NCBI GenBank assembly: GCA_020137815.1
Contig: CM035355.1
Coordinates: forward strand, 991,463 to 1,055,462
DNA from: Hormiphora californensis
Lineage: Eukaryota; Ctenophora; Tentaculata; Cydippida; Pleurobrachiidae
DNA: 64,000 nt
Direction of reading: 5' to 3'
Positions within the stretch are counted from its first letter, which is position 1, and every line of letters starts with the position of its first letter. The notes beneath the pieces were generated by a model, which did not search any database, was not told the origin of the DNA, and was given only the letters and a program-made list of their open reading frames with translations. The position numbers and the translations under genes were made by a program. Positions 54,917 through 64,000 of this stretch are shown one piece after another.

Positions 54917-55380
54917 GATCTATCTAAACCTCTACCATTGTGAGGACCACTAGCTTGTTGCGAGTACCAAGTAATTTGTAAATCAGTTGACTAATGACTA
55001 GCGGGTTATTTTTAGAAACATATAACGATAATGTATGTATTAATAATTATCATATTATGTATGCTCAGAGTTTACGATGTAAGATATATATTCCTGTACT
55101 AATAGTTGTTTGTGATTTTGTGTAGTTTCTGAGAGTGTTGATTTTTAGTGGCTGATTTCGTGTTGTATTTTTTGTAGACATAAGTTGCAGTAATGATTGT
55201 GTGCTAAAACTAAACATGTTTTTTGAATAAACTGAGTTTAATTACCTTTCTGCCCCAGCTGACTGACCTATCCCTGAAGTATTTCTCCAGCTCTCTGTTT
55301 AGAGTTACAGCCAACGTCCCGATCTAAAGTTATGTCCCACCTCACGATCTAACGCTATACCCCACAACTAGAGACACATA
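54917..55380. other. Intergenic, MBOAT7 3' side to IWS1 start
   Basis: A/T-rich sequence with an AATAAA near 55228, presumably the end of an MBOAT7 transcript that includes the MITE in its 3' untranslated region. No gene is seen. IWS1 begins directly after. Confidence 0.5.
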
Positions 55381-57207
55381 ATGGACAGTCCGGAAGAAGT
55401 ACCCTCTCCCCTCCTCACCTCCAACAGTCCGGAAGATGAGGAGGGGGAACTGCAGCGACCCTGCACTCCTGAGTTAGATCTTCCCGATGATATTGACCCT
55501 CCTTCCTCCCCTCCCATGTCTCCCCCGCCAGGTACTTTATTGTAACACCATTCTGAGAAACGTCCTATGCTATGACGGAGTTTCTATCTCCCATTATATC
55601 TGACAGGCCACGGTTGTTCTTTTATGAGCTTGTCGTTTTTGCCCATCTTCCAGTCGCTTGTCTGGGCACCTCTCACGATCTGCTAAATTGACCCCAGAGC
55701 ACTGTTAGGAAATCCCGACCACTAACAAAAGCCCACCTCAGGAGTTTCTGCTATATATTCTGTTATAATATAATGAGCTTGTTGTGTTTGCCCATCTTCC
55801 AGTGCCTTGTCTGGACTCCACTCATGATGCTAAATTCACCCGCAGGAGTTTCTGCTGATGCGGGTGTGACCTCTGAGCCGGTTCCTAGTGGTAGCAGGTC
55901 CTCAAGAGAACAGAACGATTTTGCCCTCCCTGACAATCTCAGTGACAATGAGGACCAGGCTACCGGCCAGGCCCAGAGATCAGGTTGGTGATGACCAAAT
56001 ATGGGCATGAATAATACATTACTCTTTAATTGAAGGTGGTAAATCTCTAATCCTATTTTCCTCTCCAGGTCTGATAAACGATATTTTCGGCGACTCTGAT
56101 GAAGAAGAGGAAGAGGAATCATCCAAACTTCCCTCCACCCTTGACGACCTTGAAGATGATCTCCCCGGGACCTCTTCATTCACAGACTCCACTGCTGCCC
56201 TAACTGCCGAGGAGGCGATGGGAATTATACCAGAGCCGGGGATCACCACTACCGGATCAGCAGTTAAAACTGACGGAGAGGGAGGACCGAAAGAAGATCC
56301 AGATACGGATGAAGAGTTGGAGATGTTGAACAGGAATGATGGATCGGGGGTGTTTGTTAGTGATTTTGATGCCATGATGGAGAAGAAGAAGCAGGAGAGA
56401 AAGAGGACAATGGCAAGGAAGAAGAAGGATGAATTCATCACAACTGCAGACGATAGAATAATGTGTATGATCTCCAAAATGAAGGAGGCTGCGGAGGAAG
56501 ATCGAAGGTTGAACACCGCGGGTCAGGCGGCAGTAAACAAGCTGGCTATGTTAAAAGTTGTTATAAACCAGCTCAAGAAATCGGACCTCCATTCGTCGTT
56601 TATTGAGTGTGGAATACTTCCCGTTCTAGCTGACTGGCTGTCACCCCTTCCCGATAACTCCCTGCCTCACCTCTCTATCAGAAGGGAAGTACTCAGTACG
56701 CTCCGCTCCTTCAAACAGATCAGCACTGATATGCTGAAGGAGAGCAAGCTAGGTAGTGTTGTCATGGGACTTTACAAGAACAATAAGGAACAGTTCAGTA
56801 ACAGGGAAGTAGCCAGGAAACTAATTTACAACTGGGCAAGACCCATCTTTGGGCTGGATAGTGATTACAGTGCCATGAGCAGGGAGGAGAGAGAGAAAGA
56901 GGATCAGATTCACATGTTGAAGAACAGAAGGAAGAGAAAGAAGGTTGACGAGGAGCAGCCGGAGGGTGAGAAACCCGGGGATAAGAACTTTATTCTGAGG
57001 GCACGGGTACCAGTTCCCTCTAACACAGATTATGTAAACCGGCCCCGATCTAAGATTGATGAAGATGTGGTTGTGAAGCGTCATAAACAGAAGGACACAA
57101 AGTTTGATAAACTGAATCAGCTCATGCAAAACAAGAAGAAAATGGCAAACCCTAACAGCTTGAGGTCTTCCTCCGTGTGTATTACTGGTAACAAGATGCC
57201 TCTGTAA
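55381..57207 (+). CDS. IWS1: IWS1 transcription elongation factor (Spn1), three exons
   Basis: IWS1 binds SPT6 and elongating RNA polymerase II in the nucleus. Exons: 55381-55531, 55846-55983, 56069-57207 (TAA), all in phase. The N-terminal third is acidic and low-complexity (SPEDEEGEL, DSDEEEEEE), as in the family. The conserved TFIIS N-terminal-like domain lies at about 56450-56860. It shows ADDRIMCMISKMKEAAEEDRRLN, PALNKL-like AAVNKLAML, FIECGILPVLADWLSPLPD, SLPHLSIRREVLSTL and VARKLIYNWARPIF. A basic tail with nuclear-localisation-like KNRRKRKKVDEE follows. The N-terminal disordered part is much shorter than in human IWS1. Confidence 0.94.
55610..55850. repeat. Duplicated segment across IWS1 intron 1
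   Basis: TGAGCTTGTCGTTTTTGCCC ATCTTCCAGTCGCTTGTCTGG at about 55625 is repeated as TGAGCTTGTTGTGTTTGCCC ATCTTCCAGTGCCTTGTCTGG at about 55772, including the AATTCACC / AATTGACC region next to the real acceptor at 55845. Confidence 0.75.
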
Positions 57208-57509
57208 GAGTGAGAGAGAGAGAATCACATCTGCAGGACAGAAATATTAGGAGACTTGCTTGGAGACGGGTGGAGTGTGTGTGTGTGTGAGAGAGGGAGA
57301 GAGAAGTATGCGTATTTATTTGGTTTGTGATGGACTAGTAGTATTGGCTGAATCGTTAAGTGCGAGAAAATTAAAGAGAAATGTTCACAATGCTGGTATG
57401 ATATTGTTTATCCATACACCCATTTAAAAACAACTTGTTTTGGTAATTTGTCAATCCATATATCGCTACGTAATCTATATTTCACTACAACTATATTTTC
57501 ACTCAGTAA
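57208..57509. other. Short gap between IWS1 and uL4m
   Basis: GA- and GT-rich sequence (GTGTGTGTGTGAGAGAGGGAG) follows the IWS1 stop. There is no clear gene or strong poly(A) signal; the next ATG is at 57510. Confidence 0.5.
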
Positions 57510-59168
57510 TGTTAGCTACGAGGTGTTTAAAAAGTGTAGCAGCAGCCGTTAGATGCACCAGAACAAGTTCCACGAATGAGGGTGTGTTTGCTCCCTTTGA
57601 AGAGCCAGATTTACCCGAGGAGAATCAGCCCAGGTCAGAATAGAAGGGGTGTACTATTTTGGTGGCAGAAGGAGGGGGCGGGTGATGTGCGTTTTTGGTG
57701 GCAGAAGGGGGAGGGTGATGTGGGTTTGATGGTGTTAGGGAGAGTAGTGATGGAGATTGGGTTGCTTTTATTAAAAACATAGGGAACATAGTTTTTCGTA
57801 ATAATATTCTACGATAGTTAACATTGAAAATGCATGCGTCCCAAAAACAACTAACAAAACTTATTCTCCTCCTCTTACCTCTCTGATCTCTCTCTCTCCC
57901 CATCACAACAATACATCGTCTAAAAGTGCTCCTTTCCCTCTAAGCACACAGTCCTTTTCCCTTCTTCAATCTGTACACTGCATGTCTCACAATGGATTCC
58001 AAATCCACAGAGATCTCTTCCTCCTTCCATCCTCCTTGTTCCCTCAGCATCTCCAATGCCTTCTCAACTCCCCAACACGCCCCCAGCCCGACCCCCTCCA
58101 TTGCTAGAGATACAGACATGCAGTGATGGAGGGAGATATTATAGAGTGCTGCCGATATGGGGTTCTTACTCTCCTTAACCATGTCAGTAGAGGTATTGAT
58201 ATCCACCATTGTAACCATCCCATCCTCCTTCAGGACTCTCTTCAGCCCCTTCATAGCATCAGCAGGGTGGGGGAGATCGTGCATACAATCAAATATCATA
58301 AGATAATCAAAAGTACCGTTCCACTCCTCTGGCATATTGCAGAAGTCATTTACAATGTACTCGATATTATCTATCTTGTTTTCCTCTTTGTTCTGGGCAA
58401 TCACTTCTTCAGCGATATCAAAAGCAATAAAAGTGCTGTTTGGGAAAGCCTCTGCCATACCCTTGACATGGAGACCCCGTCCGCAGCCAGGTTCCAAGAC
58501 CCTGATCCCCTTATTTAGAGCTGCACGGAGTTCTGGACCAACTGAATCCACAAACTGCTGGGGGTAGTTGGTGTTCTTGTTCTTGACCCGTGTCCAGTTC
58601 TCCATCCAGGGGTGGAAGTTGGGGTAGTCCGAGTATGGGCAACCCAGGGGTCCATCCTTCTTGAAACTAGCCCCAATTTTAGGTTCTTTATCCATGGTAA
58701 ACTCTAGACATGTGTAGAAGCAAAGTAGCTCCGAATCAGGTAGCAGAGCACCAGAGATATCCTCACTGCAGGATACCATCGGACCCTCTGATAGCTGGAG
58801 AACTCCTGCACAGGACAGCACTCCACACCACTCCCTAACCCATCTCTCTTTACAACCCGCAGCCTCTGCCAGGTCCGCAAAGGTCCACTTTTTACCAGGA
58901 GATGCGTGTAGGGTAGTCCACAGGCCGGCATAGTGGCCAGCTATTATTGCCGAGCTGGCATGACCTCCTACGAGAATAGGACCTAGCGTTTCCATAGTGG
59001 TAGCTAGGGAGTAATAGAATCAGTATTATTATAGAGCGATGAAATAAAGCACAACATGGAATATAATGAGGAACTGAGGCCATGAGAACATAAAAACTCT
59101 TTTAAATATGATACCCCTCTCTAGGCGCCTTTCTCTCTTTTTTCTTTATATCTCTCTCTTTTCTCTCT

Positions 59169-59214
<46 letters not shown>

Positions 59215-59218
59215 TCTC

Positions 59219-59280
<62 letters not shown>

Positions 59281-62200
59281 CCTCATTACCAAGAAGGCCA
59301 GAAAAATGGCTTCATGGATACTAAGAACATTCCGCACCAGAGAACCGGATCATATGCTCCAACTCTACAAGTCCTACGTGAGACCTATTTTAGAGTATTG
59401 CTCACCACTATGGGATCCTCACCTCATCGGTGAAATTGAAAGAGTGGAAGCTGTCCAGAGATCTTTTACGTCAACTATCAAAGGTTGTGAGGATCTGGAC
59501 TACTGGTCTCGCCTTAAAGCCTTGGGTCTTTGGTCGCTCCAAAGACGAAGAGAGAGGTTCAAAATCCTCACTATGTGGAAGATATGGAAGGGATTGTTAC
59601 CTAACCACGGTGATATCAACTTCCGTATGTCCCTAAGGCGAGGACCCACTGCTGAACGACCGCTAGGGAAGGCCCGACTGAAAGGAGTGAACACACTCAT
59701 ATTCAACGGGTTCACGTCATCTTCCTTAGCACTGTTCAACGCTGTACCTGGGAATATCAAGGACAGGGAGACTGCCGCTGGAGTAAAGTCTGCCCTGGAT
59801 GCCTACCTTTCTAACTTCCCAGACAGCCCACCAGTAAGAGGATACAGCTGTCCTAACAAGAACAGTATCCTGAGCTGGCCCTCCGCAGGTCTGCCTCATT
59901 AAAGGTATACCTCTGGCGCCTAGCGCCTAACTTCTTTCCATAGGTTTCCATAGGTTTCTCTCTCTCTCTCTCTTTGTGATGTAGAAATGGTTTATAATTA
60001 CGTAAAGCTGATAGACTTTTTAGATTGTGTGATAAACTAGACATGTTATCTGCAAAACAACTTTTTTACCACAGACAACACGAGAAACTAGAAAGCTGTG
60101 AGGCGTGGGTTTATGGAGTGAAAGGAGAACGAAAAGATATTCTATCTTTAAGCCCAGACATCTTCGGGCTACCACCCCAGATCAAACTACTGGGCCCTGT
60201 GCTACGACGACAACTCAAGTACAAGATTCAAGATGAACCATACGGGTCTGAGGAGAATAACTTTGTAAGTAAACAGAGGGTATATTGATTATAAACTATC
60301 AATTATGGAACTTTTTTTAGAAATTTGGCAAATTTGGGAAGCTAGCTCAACTCAAAGTTAGGTGCAGGAGGAAGGGTTTCAAGTTTTTATAAAATGAGAA
60401 GGCTGTTCAATGTTATAGAATTTCACCTGTACCGTATGGCTGATAAGAGAGTTGAGGAAGGAAAATAAATGATACGTCACCTTTTGAAATTTAAAACAAC
60501 TTGAGATGTTAAATGTGGGAAGTTTTGTATTTCCACAGGAAAGTGACACATAATAACATTAAAGAATGAAGGTGCGGTATTTTATGCATTATATGGAGCT
60601 GCAAACCGGAACTGTTAAAATAACATTGTAACACACGTGAACAAAGTCAACAAAAGACAAGTCACAAGACAGTAATAGTAGTAGTAGTGGTGTGATACCC
60701 CTATCAATAGTGGTTGACCACGGTCTTCCTGGAGCTCCAGCGTCTTAAGTAACGAGCTCTGTGATTCTAGATGGTGGTCAATAACAATTCTGAGCTTCTC
60801 CTTGTTCAGAATCAACATAATCATAATAAAATGCCCAGGTACATTTCGGTCAATTTGCAGACCCGCTATACACTGAGCGTCCTGAGCTGAAGCCGTGGGT
60901 TAAACAGGGTTTAGCGTGGAAGGTTCAGGAGTGTACACGTGAAACTGACATTATAGAGGACATGGCTACTGAGCACATGCCTATACCTCATTATAAAGGT
61001 AATAGTCTTGCAGTTACCCAACACCCATAAAACAATACCCGTCCCACCCACCAAAACATGAGCTCTAGCCTCTAAACAACATATTTGATATTTTCCTTGC
61101 TAGGTGATGTACCGTTGAGGCTTCGTGAAGTAGGTCTGAAGATTCTGTTATCCCTCAAATACAGATACAATAGGCTGAAGATTGTGGATGATCTCTCTAC
61201 CCCCGATAGGTATTTTTCAATGCAATTATATCTTTTTTAACGATATCTTATCACAGTTTCCTCGGGAGATCACTGTCTGTACAGTGGTAGGTAGACTCGT
61301 CATATTATAATTTTGTACAGTAGTTGGACAGTGGTAATGATTTGTTATCTTTCCCACTACATCCGACTACATTACAATTTTTGTGCAAACTTCTTTTCAC
61401 AAACATATATCTGGGTTATTTAGAGTGTGTACCAACTTTCTTATTTCATTCACCTTTGAGCGCTCTTACACCTCACACACATATCTGCCACTCGATTTGG
61501 GCACAACAAACTAATTAATCGACCTTCTATCAACAAAATCAAGTCTCCCTATATAGGAAGTACAATTTACTTGCCTAGCTAGACCCTGAACAAAACAACA
61601 ATCTACCTGGTGTTAATGGCGGTGTTTCCACGCTCACTTCTCGTATCTTATCCACCGTTCCTTCAATCCTAACAACACCACCCTGCCTCCCTCCACAATC
61701 TACCATAAACACATCCTGCCCTTCACTTTCTTTAAATCCTCCACATTCATAGACACCAATCTCTCCTATAATCACCACCACCGAACCAGGACCTTCCACC
61801 CCGGGACCAGGACCTCGGGGACCTTCCACCCACGGTCCAGTGACAATGGTCACAATTCCAATATTGTCCTCTGCTTCAAGTGTGATTGTTAGAATGGCGG
61901 GGTTTTCTCTGGTTACTTCACACCCTGGGTTTATGTAGGCGAATGTGGAGATGTTGTTGTCTATCGCTAGCTGGCTGTAGAGATAGTGGGTACTGAAGGC
62001 TGTGGATGGGGTGATTGGTTTGGCAGGGACTAGGAGACCTGAAAAAGGAATTGTGTTACTGATCAGATCTACTGATTTCAGTGTGTGTCTTACCTTGCAA
62101 AGATAGTAGTAGACCCAAAATGTGAATCATTCCTGCAGAGACAACTGACAATAGTGTTACAAATATTAGTGTATCCCAGCCACCCCCTGTCGCCCCTCTG

Positions 62201-62890
62201 TAATTAGTTATCACGTTGTAACTGAATTTACAGCAATACCACGCATTGGCCTGATCACCCCAGACTAGACGATGATATTTAGCTATCGTGACTGATTATA
62301 GGCACATGAGTTCTCGTATATTATGGGAACTAACAATACTCCTGAATCAATTATCTCCAGTACACAAGTTACTACAATATCACCCCCTCCAGGTACTTGG
62401 AGCCTGCAGAATTTCAGGAACTTCTCCGGGATCAGCTGGGTGTGCCTGGTAGTTGTTTGTTGATAACTGGCAACCATATCACTCCACACTTTACCCATCC
62501 GAGTTGGGCTAGGAAGGAGCCTTTTCCAGCTGTCTCTCCTGGAGCTCAGCGGCTTTGGCAATCAGCCAGAATAACAACAGGTATACTGTGTAGCGTGTAT
62601 TACTTTGTAAACGAACATTTTAATTTCTCCAGATCTTGAATCCACTCTCCGCAGGTTGTGAACTGAGGGAGGTTGCAGGGTTGGACGTGTGGTCAGGTCT
62701 CCTATACGATACCCTCATCCTAGACAAATCTGCCGTCAACCAGTTAGAAGACACCCTTGCTTCAGTTCCATTTTCCACGCCTAATATTAGTTTGCGGGGT
62801 GCTCTGGAGGGGTGTGATACAAGTGGGGCTCTGGGACCCGCCAGACCGCGACATAAAGTCGTGAGAGTTGTGAACTTGGACAATCTTTGA
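57510..62890 (+). CDS. MRPL4: Divergent mitochondrial ribosomal protein uL4m
   Basis: uL4m is a structural protein of the mitochondrial large subunit whose loop lines the exit tunnel. Exons: 57510-57633, 60075-60264, 60839-60998, 61104-61209, 62393-62580, 62655-62890 (TGA). The N-terminus looks like a mitochondrial presequence (MLATRCLKSVAAAVRCTRTSS). The body follows human MRPL4 in order: EAWVYGVKGERKDILSLSPDIFG ([20 protein letters not shown]), ELKPWVKQG (GRKPWPQKG), PLRLREVGLKILLSLK (PMKVRALGLKVALTVK), DRYLEPAEFQELL and EVAGLDVWSGLLYDTLILDKSAVNQLEDTL. The RGGG...TGRARHG loop signature is not kept. The 60264/60839 junction uses a weak acceptor; a stronger CAG at 60860 would be out of phase. 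The first intron is 2.4 kb and holds an antisense methyltransferase and a retrotransposon fragment; the 1.2 kb intron 4 holds a second antisense gene. Confidence 0.65.
57940..58995 (-). CDS. SAM-dependent methyltransferase, Rv2258c-like, intronless, nested antisense
   Basis: A single 351-codon exon on the minus strand within intron 1 of uL4m. Residues 1-90 form a winged-helix-like N-terminal domain (WTFADLAEAAGCKERWVREWCGVL). The Rossmann methyltransferase core follows: motif I VLEPGCGRGLH, the acidic end of strand 2 IAFDIAEE, motif IV FDYLMIFDCMHDLPHP and motif VI LKRVLKEDGMVTMVDI. The build matches the Rv2258c-like family described in bacteria and several invertebrates, whose substrate I do not know. 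The N-terminus has no signal peptide, so it is likely cytosolic. The gene could be an old bacterial acquisition or a retrocopy. Nothing suggests decay: start, stop and motifs are intact. Confidence 0.88.
   Translation of the reverse strand: METLGPILVGGHASSAIIAGHYAGLWTTLHASPGKKWTFADLAEAAGCKERWVREWCGVLSCAGVLQLSEGPMVSCSEDISGALLPDSELLCFYTCLEFTMDKEPKIGASFKKDGPLGCPYSDYPNFHPWMENWTRVKNKNTNYPQQFVDSVGPELRAALNKGIRVLEPGCGRGLHVKGMAEAFPNSTFIAFDIAEEVIAQNKEENKIDNIEYIVNDFCNMPEEWNGTFDYLMIFDCMHDLPHPADAMKGLKRVLKEDGMVTMVDINTSTDMVKESKNPISAALYNISLHHCMSVSLAMEGVGLGACWGVEKALEMLREQGGWKEEEISVDLESIVRHAVYRLKKGKGLCA
59167..59276. repeat. (CT)n microsatellite
   Basis: CT repeat with CCCT interruptions immediately 5' of the retrotransposon fragment, within uL4m intron 1. 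Confidence 0.95.
59277..59902 (+). mobile_element. 3' fragment of a CR1-like retrotransposon RT
   Basis: The frame encodes the thumb and C-terminal tail of a CR1/Jockey-type RT: MLQLYKSYVRPILEYCSPLWDP, IERVEAVQRSFT, YWSRLKALGLWSLQRRRERF, NKNSILSW. It corresponds to the last 200 residues of the element at 49200-52481 (LYKSLVRPHLDYCCTLWSP ... QRLQTLGLLSLQRRRERY) but is clearly a different subfamily. It is 5'-truncated at the CT tract, as is usual for incomplete reverse transcription. It lies in sense orientation in uL4m intron 1. Confidence 0.85.
61575..62130 (-). CDS. Small secreted F5/8C- or fucolectin-like protein, nested antisense in uL4m intron 4
   Basis: Two exons on the minus strand: 62130-62094 (MIHILGLLLSLQ, signal-like) and 62038-61575 (TAG), with GT-AG ends and phase 1. 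The mature part KPITPSTAFSTHYLYSQLAIDNNISTFAYINPGCEVTRENP follows the pattern of the discoidin / fucolectin fold (K-P-A-x-Q-S-S ... A-x-D-G-N-x-x-T ... C). Then come LTITLEAEDNIGIVTIV (L-G ... I-x-x-V-x-I), VVIIGEIGVYECGGF and DCGGRQGGVVRIEG. A collagen-like GPRGPGPGVEGPG insert sits in a loop. The usual histidine and two arginines of F-type lectins are not clearly kept. It may splice again at CCAG|GTAGAT near 61604. Confidence 0.55.
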
Positions 62891-63351
62891 GTTTAAAGTG
62901 TGTTTGTTTGTTTGTTGTGGTAATGTGGTAACTTATTATACTGTATTTTTATATCGTTCAATTGTGTTGATTATCTGACTGCCAAAACTAACTTATAGGC
63001 CTGTCAAAACGTGTTTCAACCTTGAACTCACTAGAGGCAAGCCAATTCCGGTTGTACATCCTAGGTATAGGTCTCCTGAACATAAAACACCAAAATGTCA
63101 GTCTCAATTATTTGGGGGAAGGTGTGTAATTAGCCCCTAATTGATTGGTAATTGAGCACAAGGGGAAAAAAGCTATATCTATCCTTAGGAAAGGAGTAGA
63201 GACAAAATTATTACCACATGACAGAAACCATTAATTGATCAATTAACGACGTTAGTTGTTAATTAATACCCAACCCATTGACGACACATCGACACCAACT
63301 TGACAGCACATATAACCCCCTCCTTCTCACTCTACAATAGGAGCAGCAGTC
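62891..63351. other. Gap between uL4m and CPSF4
   Basis: A/T-rich sequence with ATTAATTGATCAATTAA-type words near 63228-63262. No gene is seen; the CPSF4 ATG follows at 63352. Confidence 0.5.
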
Positions 63352-64000
63352 ATGTTGGGTGAAATAGCTTGTGTAGATGAAATTGAGTTTGAGATTGAGA
63401 TGGCGCTCAACGAACAGAGGGGAATTCTACCTCTTCCCTTCCCTAAAATGGATAGTAAGTTTAACACAGCTACTCGATACGACATATTTCTCGAGGGAAA
63501 TACTGGTATTGTTCAACCGATACATATTTTAATATCAGTTCGGTTTCCCCTTTCTTTAATCTTTACATCCCTCCCCCTCCCAGAATCGAGTGCATCAATA
63601 TGCAAGTTCTTCCAACGAGGGGTGTGTTACCGGGACATATCGTGCCCTTTCCGTCACACCTCTGGACCCAAGACAGTGGTGTGTAAACATTGGTTGAGGG
63701 GCCTGTGTAAGAAGGGGGATGACTGTGAATACCTACACGAGTATGATATGACCAAGATGCCAGAATGCTACTTCTTCAGGTGAGATAAATTAGTTATCGG
63801 ACATTATAGAGTCATAGGGGATTGTTGTGAGAAATCCTCACGCTTCAGAGGGATTGTGAGGGGGGGGGGGGGTAATTGAAGAGCGGGGAACTTGATGTTT
63901 TGCTGATAATAACGGCCAACGGGATAACACTGATATACAAAATACAGTTTGGCTATGTGTTATTAATACTCATCTCCTCTCAGTAAATACGGTGAATGTA
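63352..64000 (+). CDS. CPSF4: CPSF4 (CPSF30), 5' exons, runs off the window
   Basis: CPSF4 is the zinc-finger subunit of the cleavage and polyadenylation factor that helps recognise AAUAAA. Exons: 63352-63454, 63584-63779, 63984 to the edge; phases agree (MDK, FFS junctions). The N-terminus (CVDEIEFEIEMALNEQRGILPLPFPKMDKS) is the conserved CPSF4 start. The first CCCH finger is ICKFFQRGVCYRDISCPFRH and the second VCKHWLRGLCKKGDDCEYLH, followed by EYDMTKMPECYFFSKYGEC, the start of finger three. Identity to human CPSF4 across fingers 2-3 is very high. Confidence 0.95.

Noticed and set aside
61324-61518. 64-codon frame in uL4m intron 4
   Set aside because: No family resemblance, and it lies between well-phased uL4m exons.

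Overview
The window is nuclear DNA of an animal, not a prokaryote. Genes are split by GT-AG introns of about 60 bases to several kb. Several products are typical of ciliated or flagellated metazoans (adenylate kinase 8, a TTLL6/13-type tubulin glutamylase). A MAGUK, MBOAT7, IWS1 and CPSF4 are also present. Non-LTR retrotransposons, several families of short inverted-repeat elements and long CT/GA microsatellites fill introns and gaps. A one-domain secreted beta-gamma-crystallin and an intronless Rv2258c-like methyltransferase would fit an early-branching invertebrate such as a sponge, but the sequence alone does not settle the phylum.

Layout. 1100-10801 (+): the 3' half of a nardilysin-like M16 metallopeptidase; one of its introns holds an antisense single-pass membrane protein gene (6350-7583) and another a mariner-type fold-back element. 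12375-15677 (+): a ten-exon secreted protein with Vps62-like repeats. 16199-17416 (-): the 3' end of a retroelement, beside telomere-like tandem repeats. 18736-19092 (+): secreted beta-gamma-crystallin. 21344-39117 (+): one large MAGUK gene (PDZ-SH3-guanylate kinase) with two candidate membrane-anchoring first exons, a long repetitive linker, and introns carrying a 1.8 kb minisatellite and a 4 kb nested palindrome. 40032-42071 (+): intronless TTLL glutamylase. 42350-47081 (+): AK8. 49200-52481 (+): CR1/Jockey-like retrotransposon with an internal deletion. 52598-54689 (+): MBOAT7. 55381-57207 (+): IWS1. 57510-62890 (+): divergent mitochondrial ribosomal protein uL4m, whose introns contain two antisense genes (a methyltransferase and a secreted F5/8C-like protein) and a retrotransposon fragment. 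63352 to the edge (+): 5' end of CPSF4.

The genes form no operon-like pathway; most are single housekeeping genes lying head to tail on the plus strand. Minus-strand genes mostly sit inside plus-strand introns. Exon boundaries were worked out by hand from splice consensus, reading phase and remembered family conservation. In three conserved genes, homology requires the reading frame to skip exactly one nucleotide. These are either assembly insertions or unusual decoding or splicing, and are reported as findings. The most noteworthy items are the membrane-anchored MAGUK with alternative ends, the giant intronic palindrome, the uL4m gene hosting two antisense genes, and the recurrent one-base frame offsets.
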